From NCBI GenBank assembly GCA_009787035.1, contig WRGV01000039.1:1-9797 (forward strand): a DNA stretch of 9,797 nucleotides. Reading direction: 5' to 3'. Shown piece by piece: positions 1 through 6,597 of the stretch. The notes beneath the pieces were generated by a model that was not told where the DNA came from, made no database searches, and worked only from the letters and a program-made list of their open reading frames with translations. Numbering within the stretch: position 1 is the stretch's first letter; every line of letters begins with the position of its first letter. Source of the stretch: Propionibacteriaceae bacterium (lineage in GTDB: Bacteria > Actinomycetota > Actinomycetes > Propionibacteriales > Propionibacteriaceae). A program made the position numbers and the translations under genes.

Positions 1-1
1 C

Positions 2-292
2 CCGCCCGCCGCGGCCGTCTGGGTTGCCCTGCTTGGCTACGCGACCTGCCGCGCGACGTGGTGGGCGGGGCACATCCGTCCGCGCGGCCGCGTGTCGGTG
101 CGCGCGCTGGGCCGGGCCGGGGCCCGGGACGTCGCGGTGCTGGTCGTCGTGGCCGCGGTCGCCGCGCTGGCCTGGTGGCTGGGCGGTCTCGGCTGGACGC
201 CCGTGGGCGCGGACGTGGCGCTGGTCGTCGGGACGGCCGCGGTGGTCGGCCTGGGCGTGGCCGTGGCAGCGCTGCTGCGCCGCGCGTCCTGA
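2..292 (+). CDS. C-terminal part of an unidentified integral membrane protein (5' end off the window)
   Basis: The frame is open from the left edge to a TGA at 290-292 and gives 96 residues. Third codon positions are almost all G or C from the first codon, so the real gene starts outside the window; a GTG at 92 is a possible internal start but a less likely one. The product has a hydrophobic stretch near the edge, an Arg-rich loop (about residues 26-42), and two clear membrane helices (about residues 43-62 and 67-91), with a short basic tail ending LLRRAS. No family motif is visible, so no function is given. It faces the operon ending at 341, with a hairpin between the two. Confidence 0.6.
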   Translation, partial: PPAAAVWVALLGYATCRATWWAGHIRPRGRVSVRALGRAGARDVAVLVVVAAVAALAWWLGGLGWTPVGADVALVVGTAAVVGLGVAVAALLRRAS

Positions 293-293
293 C

Positions 294-319
294 GTCCGTC
301 CGGCGCGCCGCAGACGGAC
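294..319. terminator. Hairpin between convergent genes, possible terminator
   Basis: GTCCGTC (294-300) and GACGGAC (313-319) are perfect 7-bp inverted arms. The 12-base loop itself holds the palindrome CGGCGCGCCG (301-310). It lies just after the stop at 290-292 and 22 bases past the stop of the convergent gene at 341. Neither side has a U-tract, so it is a weak or Rho-assisted terminator, or a 3'-end stabiliser, rather than a classical intrinsic terminator. Confidence 0.4.
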
Positions 320-340
320 CATGCGAAGATCAGTGTTTCC

Positions 341-973
341 TCATGCTTGCCCCAGGCTGAGGGCGGCGTAGGAGTGGGGGTCGCCGGCGCCTGGGGCGGG
401 CGACCAGTACTGCAGGTAGGCGCCGGACAGGTCGGTGGAATTCACGTCGAAGGCGGCGTCGAAGGTGGCCGACGCGCCGGGCCTGACCGTGATGGTGAAG
501 CTCGAGGCTCCGAGCATGACGGGGTATGCGGTCTTGTCGAGCCAAACCGTGGTTGCGGCATCGGCGCAGACGCGTTGGGCGCGGTTGGTGATCAGTTGCA
601 TGTCCCAGGGGCCGGTGGTGACGCCCGCGGCGAGCGTGCCGGTGTAGCGGACTGTGAGCCGGACGTCGAGATAGGTGCCGTTCCCGGGCAGGTAGCTTCC
701 GATCGCGGTCTGTCGGCTGACGGAGACGACCTGGACCGTGAGGTCGGTCGGGTTCGCAGTCTGGCCGACAGCGACGGCGGCGGGGTTGGGGAACTGCGGC
801 GCGGGAGCACCGGATGCCGGGCTGTAGTACGGGGTGATGCACGAGGAGGCGGTGAGGGGATCGGGGGCCTGCTTCGTTGGATCTGTGTGCGTCAACATCA
901 GGTACATGCCAGTCGCCAGGGCCGCGAGGATCACGAAGCCCACCATTTCGAATACGATGAGTTGTACGCGCAT
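341..973 (-). CDS. Membrane-anchored DUF4352-like extracytoplasmic protein, last gene of the ESX-type cassette
   Basis: The product has 210 residues if it starts at the ATG at 973. That start has a GGGGG stretch 8 nt upstream. In-frame ATGs at 979 and 988 are alternatives; the one at 988 leaves 7 nt after the previous stop but only 3 nt after its AAGG. One membrane helix (about 5-27) is followed by a Pro/Ala/Ser-rich spacer (about 32-66). A beta-rich domain follows (about 68-192) with the look of the DUF4352/telokin-like fold: a strand with VQVVSVSRQ, then YLDVRLTVRYTG, then hydrophobic-charged alternation up to GAYLQYW. There is no lipobox, so the anchor is probably an uncleaved N-terminal helix with the domain outside the cell. 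Cys45 and Cys136 could form a disulfide. As the last gene of the cassette it could be a surface partner or a protective protein for the gene before it; that role is inference. Confidence 0.75.
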   Translation of the reverse strand: MRVQLIVFEMVGFVILAALATGMYLMLTHTDPTKQAPDPLTASSCITPYYSPASGAPAPQFPNPAAVAVGQTANPTDLTVQVVSVSRQTAIGSYLPGNGTYLDVRLTVRYTGTLAAGVTTGPWDMQLITNRAQRVCADAATTVWLDKTAYPVMLGASSFTITVRPGASATFDAAFDVNSTDLSGAYLQYWSPAPGAGDPHSYAALSLGQA

Positions 974-995
974 ATTCATTGCCCCCATGTGCCTT

Positions 996-1643
996 CTAGG
1001 CCGCGAATCCCGGTTGGGGCCACGGTTCACCGCAAGACGACTCGATCTGTGCCGGAGAGAACGACAAAGCCAGAAGGAAGGCGACGAGCCCCGCGAGAGC
1101 ACTCACAGCGGCGACGATGGCGCCCGCAACGCCGGTGAAGATGGCGACAACGAGGCCAGCAAGGAGTCCGCACAGGCTGATCCCCGTGGTGAGGAGCTGG
1201 TCCAGGTAGCTGTCGATCTTGTCGGCCTCCTGGTCCAGCGCGGTTGCCAGCGCGGTGGCCCAGCTCTGGGCGTCCTCGAAGTATCCCTTCAGCAGCGCGA
1301 ACTGATTGCTGTAGCTGTCGTTGGCGCCCTGCGAGCCGGGATCTGTGGTGTTCTGGTAGTCCGACCAGACGTCTGGCCGCCCCTCGGCTGTGAGGTTCTG
1401 CTGCGTGACGGTGTTGTCGGCCATGTTCTGCAGGCCGCTGGCAAGTGCGCGGTACTGGGCGGCCGCGGCCGACAGGTGCTCCGGGTATCCGGCGGCGTTG
1501 AGCAGTCCCTGCAGCTGGTCAACGAGCTTGTGCGCGTCGAAGATCAATACGTGTGACAGCAGTGAGGTGGAATGCTTGTTCAGCCAGTTCAGTGACTTCG
1601 TGCATCCGTCCAGCACCTTCTGGAGGTCTTCCCGGGTGGACAT
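996..1643 (-). CDS. Helical protein with C-terminal hydrophobic hairpin, putative type VII secretion substrate
   Basis: The product has 215 residues. Its ATG is preceded by TAGGAG (1648-1653), in which the TAG is the stop of the upstream gene; the gap is 7 nt, so the two are translationally linked. Residues 1-150 are predominantly helical, with Ala/Gln/Leu-rich segments like those of ESX helical-bundle proteins. A Trp sits at the middle turn (VWSDY, 92-96), but the WxG glycine is absent. Residues 154-195 form two closely spaced hydrophobic helices rich in Gly, Ala and Val, like a membrane hairpin. A short tail with Cys204 and many Pro residues follows. I do not recognise a named family. The gene order (WXG100, YbaB-like, EspC-like, this) suggests an exported or membrane-inserting protein. 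A plain membrane protein cannot be excluded. Confidence 0.75.
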   Translation of the reverse strand: MSTREDLQKVLDGCTKSLNWLNKHSTSLLSHVLIFDAHKLVDQLQGLLNAAGYPEHLSAAAAQYRALASGLQNMADNTVTQQNLTAEGRPDVWSDYQNTTDPGSQGANDSYSNQFALLKGYFEDAQSWATALATALDQEADKIDSYLDQLLTTGISLCGLLAGLVVAIFTGVAGAIVAAVSALAGLVAFLLALSFSPAQIESSCGEPWPQPGFAA

Positions 1644-1650
1644 GTCGCTC

Positions 1651-2016
1651 CTAGCTGATCCCGTACTTGATCATGAGGCTCCGCACCTGGTCATCGGTGT
1701 CGTTGTACGCGTAGATGCTCGCCCACAGGGCCTTGTTGAAGGCCTCCAGTGCGGCACAGCCACCGGTGCCGCCAGCGTCGGTGGGCGCCCACGAATCGTT
1801 CAGCCAAAGCCCCCCGACGAGGAACTCTCCGAGCGCCGCGAAGGCTTGCCCATATTGGTTGCCGAAGGCCTCATGCCCTGAGGTGGCGTACCCGCTGTCC
1901 AGCCAGGTCAGCTCCGGCCTGTTCTGTGTCCACAGGGCGAACAGCTGCTGCGCCCAGTCGTCGAACGCCCACGCGTCGGCCATGAGGGCATCGGTGTCCA
2001 CGATCTGATAGGCCAT
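1651..2016 (-). CDS. EspC-like ESX secretion-associated small protein with YxxxD motif
   Basis: The product has 121 residues. The ATG at 2016 shares one base with the upstream TGA (TGATG), with GGGAG 10 nt before it; a TTG at 2022 would add two residues. It has an N-terminal helix (about 8-33) with many Trp and Ala residues, and a middle part containing SGYATSGHEAFG. A C-terminal helix contains ALEAFNKALWASIYAYND. Tyr102-Asp106 fits the YxxxD/E export signal of ESX substrates, and Tyr104-Asp108 fits it too. The size, the glycine-containing centre and the aae-Y-x-x-x-D ending resemble the EspC / DUF2580 class. There is no signal peptide or membrane helix. Family assignment is from pattern only; the YxxxD motif is directly visible. 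Confidence 0.7.
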   Translation of the reverse strand: MAYQIVDTDALMADAWAFDDWAQQLFALWTQNRPELTWLDSGYATSGHEAFGNQYGQAFAALGEFLVGGLWLNDSWAPTDAGGTGGCAALEAFNKALWASIYAYNDTDDQVRSLMIKYGIS

Positions 2017-2624
2017 CAGCAATCAACTCCCACAACGCCGTACGACGGCTGCCGAAACGCCGCGTGGCTGGCCTGGATGACGTGTTGTTCGATCTCGGCG
2101 TCGGAGGCGAGCACCAGCCAGGAGCGGTTGTGGATCGTCACGTCCGTCAGCCGCTGGCCGTCGTACGAGACTTCCACTGCGCCGTCGGCGCTGGTGCCCA
2201 TGCGCCCGTTCGACTGATACCCGAACGGTGGCGCGGCGACTGGGGATTGGTTCGCCCGCGCGATCGCGTCATCGGCCCATGCCACTGCGGTGTCGGCCTG
2301 CGCGGCCGCCGCGTCGGCGCGATCGTGACTCGACAGGCCGTCCGGAATCGGAGGGAGCACGGTGCGGGCCCGCCCGGCGGCGGCGTGGAAAGCTTCGGCG
2401 AGTCGGTTCATGGGCAGCTGTTCCCGGCTGCCCGGCCGGAACCGCACTGCCGTGACGAGCCCCGACAGGTCACACTCGATCGTGAGGGGGGCATCGTCGG
2501 CCTCGGGTGTCGGCGTGCCGCGCTGCTGGTATTCGGCGAGCGCCTGCTCGATGTGCGCCTGGATCTCGCGCAAGGCCGTGCGTGTGTCATCCATCGAGGG
2601 GACTGGCCCCATGGGCATGCTCAT
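2016..2624 (-). CDS. Protein with two YbaB/EbfC-like units, probable cytoplasmic partner of the ESX substrates
   Basis: The product has 202 residues. Its ATG at 2624 overlaps the WXG100 stop by 4 nt (ATGA), which fixes the start; the frame is open further upstream but that stretch does not look like coding sequence. Unit one has a helix (about 12-34), a strand pair (about 47-66, with IECDLSGLVTAVRFRPG) and a helix (about 68-90). An Ala/Asp-rich linker follows (about 100-125). Unit two has a strand pair (about 148-166, with VEVSYDGQRLTDVTIHN) and a helix (about 173-192). This strand-turn-strand-helix pattern, with a hydrophilic turn and a G-x-L/V-x-x-V core, is that of YbaB/EbfC nucleoid-associated proteins. 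Such proteins are commonly annotated next to WXG100 genes in actinobacteria. Whether this copy binds DNA or chaperones the secreted proteins is not visible. Confidence 0.7.
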   Translation of the reverse strand: MSMPMGPVPSMDDTRTALREIQAHIEQALAEYQQRGTPTPEADDAPLTIECDLSGLVTAVRFRPGSREQLPMNRLAEAFHAAAGRARTVLPPIPDGLSSHDRADAAAAQADTAVAWADDAIARANQSPVAAPPFGYQSNGRMGTSADGAVEVSYDGQRLTDVTIHNRSWLVLASDAEIEQHVIQASHAAFRQPSYGVVGVDC

Positions 2625-2920
2625 GACACCGTCCAGATCTGCTGGATCTTCGTGGACACGCTGGCGTAGGCCGCAGATGCGTCTTGGAGGAACTGGCCCG
2701 CCTGGCCCAGTTGGGTAACCATCAAGGGACTGGCCGCCGAGTGCCAGGCCTGATGCGACGCGGCGAAGGACGAGGACGCGTCGCCTGACCAGTCCTGCTG
2801 GGTCAGCTGTTGCACGGCGGCCAGGTAGTCGGACAGCGTCTGGTCGTTGCTGGCGGCCAGCTGCGTGAGGTGGGTGCCGATGGCGTTCAGGTCGTCGGTG
2901 TCCACCGTCCATGCGGCCAC
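2621..2920 (-). CDS. WXG100 family type VII secretion protein (ESAT-6/CFP-10-like)
   Basis: The product has 99 residues, the normal size of the family. It starts with a GTG at 2920, 6 nt after an exceptionally strong GGAGGGAGG. The upstream in-frame codons to 3046 run through the promoter and are not part of the gene. Two long helices flank the central turn DWSGDASSSF, with Trp44-Ser45-Gly46 as the WxG signature. The C-terminal helix ends AAYASVSTKIQQIWTVS and has no YxxxD/E, so export probably depends on a partner or on the EspC-like protein two genes on. It is the first gene of the cassette and the only canonical WXG100 here. ESX WXG100 proteins usually form heterodimers, so this one may be a homodimer or have a partner elsewhere. 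The family call is firm; the secretion route is inferred. Confidence 0.9.
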   Translation of the reverse strand: MAAWTVDTDDLNAIGTHLTQLAASNDQTLSDYLAAVQQLTQQDWSGDASSSFAASHQAWHSAASPLMVTQLGQAGQFLQDASAAYASVSTKIQQIWTVS

Positions 2921-2926
2921 GGTGCG

Positions 2927-2935
2927 CCTCCCTCC
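2927..2935 (-). promoter_or_regulatory. Strong ribosome binding site that sets the WXG100 GTG start
   Basis: GGAGGGAGG on the minus strand is almost a double Shine-Dalgarno sequence and ends 6 nt before the GTG at 2920. It argues against the longer open frame upstream and suggests a high translation rate for the first gene of the cassette. Confidence 0.75.
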
Positions 2936-2962
2936 GGCGGCGTTCGGTGCCGTCCGGGTATC

Positions 2963-2994
2963 AGTATAGATCGCATGGCGGCGCGACGATGCAA
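2963..2994 (-). promoter_or_regulatory. Probable promoter of the five-gene cassette
   Basis: The minus strand has TATACT at 2963-2968 (one base from the -10 consensus TATAAT). TTGCAT at 2989-2994 is the best -35 match, but it is 20 nt away, longer than the usual 16-18. A start near 2956 would give a 5' UTR of about 36 nt ending in the strong ribosome site. The long spacer suggests an activator-dependent or weak promoter, or that the real -35 is degenerate. No other -10 of similar quality was seen between 2921 and 3030. Confidence 0.5.
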
Positions 2995-3005
2995 GGTTTA
3001 TGCAA
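2989..3005. repeat. Pair of ATGCAA direct repeats upstream of the cassette promoter
   Basis: ATGCAA occurs at 2989-2994 and again at 3000-3005, 11 bases apart, about one helical turn. The proximal copy coincides with the candidate -35 element. Two half-sites on the same DNA face are a common arrangement for a regulator binding site. With 6-base units this could be chance. Confidence 0.35.
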
Positions 3006-3033
3006 TGAGATGAATGTTTCCCGGTACGCGAAA

Positions 3034-3061
3034 CGGGGGCCGTCACGATGGACGACCCCCG
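3034..3061 (-). terminator. Hairpin terminator after pntB
   Basis: The 11-bp arms at 3034-3044 and 3051-3061 pair fully, with one G-U wobble and a 6-base loop (3045-3050). The stem is very GC-rich. On the minus strand it is followed by TTTCGCG, so the U-tract is short. It begins 25 bases past the pntB stop and separates the pnt operon from the ESX-type cassette, whose promoter lies just downstream. Confidence 0.75.
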
Positions 3062-3086
3062 CTCCGGGTTGGGTTCGGATGGGCGC

Positions 3087-4532
3087 CTACGCGGTGGGCA
3101 GCGCCGCCACGATGGCCTGGACGGTCGCCTTGGCGTCGCCGAAGCACATGGACGTGTTCTCCTTGAAGAACAGCGGGTTCTGCACGCCGGCGTAGCCCGC
3201 GTTCATCGACCGCTTGAACACGACGCAGTTCTTGGCCTCCCACACGTGGCAGACCGGCATGCCCGAGATGGGCGTGCCGGGTTCCATGGCGGCGGGGTTG
3301 ACGGTGTCGTTGGCGCCGATGACGAGGACGACGTCGGTGTTCTTGAAGTCGTCGTTGATCTCGTCCATCTCCATGACGATGTCGTACGGCACCTTGGCCT
3401 CGGCCAGCAGCACGTTCATGTGCCCGGGCAGGCGTCCGGCGACCGGGTGGATGGCGAACCGCACGTCCACGCCGTGCGCGCGCAGCCGGCTGGTGAGGTC
3501 GGCGACCGCGCCCTGGGCCTGCGCCACGGCCATGCCGTAGCCGGGCGTGATGATGACGGACGACGCGTCCCACAGCTCCTGCGCGACCTGGTCGGGCTTG
3601 ATCTCGTGGATCTCGCCCTGCTCGACCGCCGCGCCGCCGGTGCTGGTCTCGGCGCCGAAGCCACCGAGGATGACGGAGACGAACGAGCGGTTCATCGCCT
3701 TGCACATGATGTAGCTCAGGATCGCGCCGGACGCGCCGACCAGGCAGCCGGTGACGACGAGCACGTCCACGCCCAGCATGAAGCCGGCGAAGGCCGCGGC
3801 CCAGCCGGAGTAGCTGTTCAGCATCGAGACGACGACCGGCATGTCGGCGCCGCCGATGGCGAACACCAGGTGCAGGCCGAGCAGCAGCGCGAGCACCGTC
3901 ATGACGATCAGCGGGATCAGCGCGCCGGGCGTCAGGCCGTGCGCGTGCTTGGCCGCGATGACGAACCAGAAGCCGAAGCCGATGGTGACCACGATGATGA
4001 ACAGGTTGATCCAGTTGCGGCCCGGGATCATGAGCGGCTTGGACGGCATCTTCTCGGCGAGCTTGCCCCAGGCGACGATCGATCCGGTGAAGGTGATCGC
4101 GCCGACGAAGATGCCGATGTACACCTCCACCAGGTGCGCCACCGGGTTGGCCATGGCGGTTTCGGACGCCTCGAAGAACGAGTTGAACCCGACGAGCACG
4201 GCGGCCAGGCCGACGAAGCTGTGCAGCTGGGCGACCAGCTGCGGCATGCCCGTCATCTGCACCTTGATGGCCTTGTAGATGCCGATGCCGCCGCCGATGA
4301 CGATGGCGGCGAGCAGGAAGACGACGGCGATCCAGTCGGCGCCGGGACGTCCGGTGCCCGGATCGCCCTTGGCCAGGCTGATGATCGTGGCGATCAGGGC
4401 CAGGGCCATGCCGAGCACGCCGAACGCGTTGCCGCGCTTGGCGGTCTCGTGCTGCGACAGCCCGGCCAGGGCCAGGATGAACAGCAGGCCCGAGACGACG
4501 TAGGTGGCTTGCACCAGTTGCGTGATTTCCAT
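3087..4532 (-). CDS. pntB: NAD(P) transhydrogenase subunit beta (proton-translocating, Re/Si-specific)
   Basis: PntB pairs with PntA in the membrane to move hydride between NADH and NADP+, driven by inward proton flow, and so supplies NADPH. The product has 481 residues (E. coli about 462). The first two thirds hold about nine membrane helices (domain II), including [19 protein letters not shown]; His104 matches the proton-channel His91 of E. coli PntB. The C-terminal NADP(H)-binding domain III (about 300-481) shows [10 protein letters not shown] (331-340), [18 protein letters not shown] (362-379), GANDTVNP (406-413) and [16 protein letters not shown] (440-455). The ATG at 4532 lies 7 nt after the pntA stop, with a purine-rich GAGGGTGAGG spanning that stop, so translation is coupled. 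All expected motifs are intact. Confidence 0.97.
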   Translation of the reverse strand: MEITQLVQATYVVSGLLFILALAGLSQHETAKRGNAFGVLGMALALIATIISLAKGDPGTGRPGADWIAVVFLLAAIVIGGGIGIYKAIKVQMTGMPQLVAQLHSFVGLAAVLVGFNSFFEASETAMANPVAHLVEVYIGIFVGAITFTGSIVAWGKLAEKMPSKPLMIPGRNWINLFIIVVTIGFGFWFVIAAKHAHGLTPGALIPLIVMTVLALLLGLHLVFAIGGADMPVVVSMLNSYSGWAAAFAGFMLGVDVLVVTGCLVGASGAILSYIMCKAMNRSFVSVILGGFGAETSTGGAAVEQGEIHEIKPDQVAQELWDASSVIITPGYGMAVAQAQGAVADLTSRLRAHGVDVRFAIHPVAGRLPGHMNVLLAEAKVPYDIVMEMDEINDDFKNTDVVLVIGANDTVNPAAMEPGTPISGMPVCHVWEAKNCVVFKRSMNAGYAGVQNPLFFKENTSMCFGDAKATVQAIVAALPTA

Positions 4533-4539
4533 ACCGGCC

Positions 4540-6102
4540 TCACCCTCTCTTGAACATGGAGAGCATCCGGTTGGTCACCGTGAACCCGCCGAAGATGTTG
4601 ATGGATGCGATCAGCGTGGCCGCGAACGCGATGATCCGGACGGCCCAGCTCAGCGGCGTCGACTCCAGGTGCAGGCCGACCAGCTGCAGCATCGCGCCCA
4701 CCAAGATGATGCCCGAGATCGCGTTGGTCTCGCTCATCAGCGGCGTGTGCAGCGCGTGGTTGACGTTCCAGACGACGTAGTAGCCGACCACGACGGCCAG
4801 CACGAACACGCCCATCAGGTTGAGGAACGATGCGGGTGCGAACGTCAGCAGCACGATCAGCACGACCGCGGCGACCGCGACGATGCCGAACATCTTGCGC
4901 CAGTCGGCCGGCGCCTTGGGCTCGGCCTTGACCGGAGCCGGGGCCGGCTTGGCCGCGGCCGGGGCGGCCGAGACCTTCACGGGCGGCGGCGGGAAGGTCG
5001 CCTCGCCGTCGCGGCAGATGGTCGACGTGCGGACGACCTCGTCCTCGAAGTCGATGACCAGCTGGCCGTCCTTCTCGGGCGTCATCAGCTTGAGCAGGTT
5101 GACCAGGTTGGTGCCGTACAGCTGGCTCGACTGGCCGGGCAGCCGGCTGGCCAGGTCGGTGTAGCCGATGATGGTCACCCCGCCGTCGGTCATGTAGCTC
5201 AGGCCGGGCTTGGTCAGCTCGCAGTTGCCGCCGCCGGTGGCGGCCAGGTCGACGATCACCGAGCCGGGCGTCATCGTGGCGACCATGTCGGCGGTGATCA
5301 GCCGCGGCGACGGCTTGCCGGGGATCGCGGCCGTCGTGATGATGATGTCGGCGAGCTTGGCCTGCTCGGCGTACATGATCGCGGCCCGCTTGTTGAAGTC
5401 GTCGCTCGTCTCCTTGGCGTAGCCGTCGGACGAGACGCCCTGGGCGGTCTCGCCGGCGTCCACGAACACGAAGCTCGCGCCCATCGACTCGACCTGCTCG
5501 GCGGTTTCCGGACGGACGTCCGTGGCCCGCACGACCGCGCCCAGGCTGTTGGCGGCGCCGATCGCGGCCAGGCCGGCCACGCCCGTCCCGATGACGAACA
5601 CGTTGGCGGGTGGCACCTTGCCGGCGGCGGTGACCTGGCCGCCGAAGAACCGTCCGAACGCGTGCAGCGCCTCGACGACGGCCCGGTAGCCGGAGATGTT
5701 GGCCATGGAGCTGAGCGCGTCCATGGACTGGGCGCGGCTGATGCGCGGCACCATGTCCATCGACAGGGCGGTGATGCCCGCCTTGGCCATCGTGGCCACC
5801 ACGTCGGGGTTCTGCCGCGGCGCCAGGAAGCTGACGAGCGTGGCCCCGCGCCGCATCAGGGCGAGCTGGGCGTGTGTCGGTTCGTTGACTGTGAGGACGA
5901 GGTCGGCGCCCCACACCGTCGCTTCATCGCCGATGCTGGCCCCTGCCTGGACGTACGCGGCGTCGGGGAAGTCGGCGCGGATGCCCGCACCCTTCTCCAC
6001 AGACACGTCGTACCCCAGCTTGATCAGCTGCGGGATGGTTTTCGGTGTGGCGGCAACCCGATTCTCACCCTTGAGGGTCTCTCGTGGGATGCCTATTCTC
6101 AT
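4540..6102 (-). CDS. pntA: NAD(P) transhydrogenase subunit alpha (NAD(H)-binding domain I plus membrane domain IIa)
   Basis: The product has 520 residues (E. coli PntA 510) and starts [20 protein letters not shown], nearly the E. coli N-terminus, which fixes the ATG at 6102 despite no good Shine-Dalgarno. Domain I (about 1-370) binds NAD(H): it shows the RAQSMD loop (123-128), VIGTGVAG (170-177) followed by ATDVRPE (193-199), and [11 protein letters not shown] (285-295). A Pro/Ala/Lys linker (about 370-400) leads to about four membrane helices (404-508) of domain IIa, with [14 protein letters not shown] containing family-conserved residues. Many actinobacteria such as mycobacteria split this subunit into PntAa and PntAb; here it is a single E. 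coli-type polypeptide. It is the first gene of pntA-pntB and is transcribed divergently from the antitoxin gene. Confidence 0.97.
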   Translation of the reverse strand: MRIGIPRETLKGENRVAATPKTIPQLIKLGYDVSVEKGAGIRADFPDAAYVQAGASIGDEATVWGADLVLTVNEPTHAQLALMRRGATLVSFLAPRQNPDVVATMAKAGITALSMDMVPRISRAQSMDALSSMANISGYRAVVEALHAFGRFFGGQVTAAGKVPPANVFVIGTGVAGLAAIGAANSLGAVVRATDVRPETAEQVESMGASFVFVDAGETAQGVSSDGYAKETSDDFNKRAAIMYAEQAKLADIIITTAAIPGKPSPRLITADMVATMTPGSVIVDLAATGGGNCELTKPGLSYMTDGGVTIIGYTDLASRLPGQSSQLYGTNLVNLLKLMTPEKDGQLVIDFEDEVVRTSTICRDGEATFPPPPVKVSAAPAAAKPAPAPVKAEPKAPADWRKMFGIVAVAAVVLIVLLTFAPASFLNLMGVFVLAVVVGYYVVWNVNHALHTPLMSETNAISGIILVGAMLQLVGLHLESTPLSWAVRIIAFAATLIASINIFGGFTVTNRMLSMFKRG

Positions 6103-6115
6103 AGGCTGTACACTA
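6102..6115 (-). promoter_or_regulatory. Candidate -10 element for pntA with leaderless start
   Basis: The minus strand has TAGTGT at 6110-6115, fitting the actinobacterial TANNNT -10, with exactly 7 bases between it and the pntA ATG at 6102. Transcription would begin at or next to the A of the ATG. That agrees with the lack of a Shine-Dalgarno upstream. No convincing -35 is seen. Confidence 0.4.
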
Positions 6116-6296
6116 CGGCACCCGGCAAGGCTTCGCACGGCGGTGGGGGCGGTGTCCCGCGCGCTGGCGGCGTGTTCTGCGTTGTGGGTGCGCATGGGTG
6201 CCGACGGCGTGCGTCCGGACGGTCGGCGGGGTGGCGCGTTCGGCGTCGCTCCGCCTGGACGTGCGGGTTGGGCGCCTTCGCGCACCGCGAGTTGGC

Positions 6297-6310
6297 TATA
6301 AGTCTGGCTA
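6297..6310 (+). promoter_or_regulatory. Candidate -10 element for the antitoxin gene with leaderless start
   Basis: TATAAG lies at 6297-6302, 7 bases before the ATG at 6310, with no Shine-Dalgarno in between. GGCTAT occurs at 6294-6299 and again at 6306-6311, flanking the expected transcription start, and could be part of an autoregulatory operator bound by the antitoxin. No good -35 is visible. Confidence 0.4.
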
Positions 6311-6597
6311 TGTTGACGTTGACGCTCAGCGAGACGAAGAATCGCCTGTCGGCGGTCATCGACGAGGTGCAGACCCGCCAGGAACGTGTGGAGATCACCC
6401 GGAACGGGCATCCCGCCGCATACCTGGTGTCGGCGGAACAGATGCGCGAGCTGGAGGACACCGCGTTCTGGCTCGCCCAGCCCGGCATTCTGGACGCTGT
6501 CGCGCAGGCCGAGCAGGATCTGGCCGCCGGCAGGACGTACACCCAGGCCGAGGTTGCCGCCTGGGTGGCGGCTGGCATGCCGGATGAGGACGAGTGA
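6310..6597 (+). CDS. Type II antitoxin, Phd/YefM family
   Basis: The product has 95 residues. It begins [20 protein letters not shown], followed by [19 protein letters not shown] (27-45), the hallmark pattern of the Phd/YefM fold (N-terminal DNA-binding and dimerisation domain). The C-terminal half, with [16 protein letters not shown] and an acidic end PDEDE, is the usual flexible toxin-neutralising part. The ATG at 6310 is chosen because the family N-terminus begins there; the frame is open far upstream only as antisense to pntA. The TGA at 6595-6597 overlaps the toxin start. Such antitoxins typically repress their own promoter alone and with the toxin. The neighbouring pnt genes are probably unrelated. 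Confidence 0.92.
   Translation: MLTLTLSETKNRLSAVIDEVQTRQERVEITRNGHPAAYLVSAEQMRELEDTAFWLAQPGILDAVAQAEQDLAAGRTYTQAEVAAWVAAGMPDEDE

Noticed and set aside
974..1102. N-terminal extension of the DUF4352-like protein up to 1102
   Set aside because: It would overlap the end of the preceding gene by more than 100 nt and adds an Arg/Ser-rich stretch before a clear membrane anchor.
2625..2912. N-terminal extension of the YbaB-like protein
   Set aside because: The extension overlaps the WXG100 gene in another frame and is Arg-rich; the ATGA overlap at 2621-2624 is the natural start.
3048..4553. Plus-strand open frame of about 500 codons opposite pntB
   Set aside because: Antisense shadow with low complexity rich in Asp, His and Arg; PntB on the other strand is intact.
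4394..5914. Second minus-strand frame of about 500 codons inside pntA
   Set aside because: Arg/Gly/Pro-rich translation of the shifted frame of pntA; no ribosome site and no family pattern.
4504..6309. Very long plus-strand open frame opposite pntA, in frame with the antitoxin
   Set aside because: It is antisense to a perfectly matching PntA, is rich in Arg, Asp, His and Gly with no family pattern, and results from GC-rich codon structure. Only the part from 6310 is a real gene.
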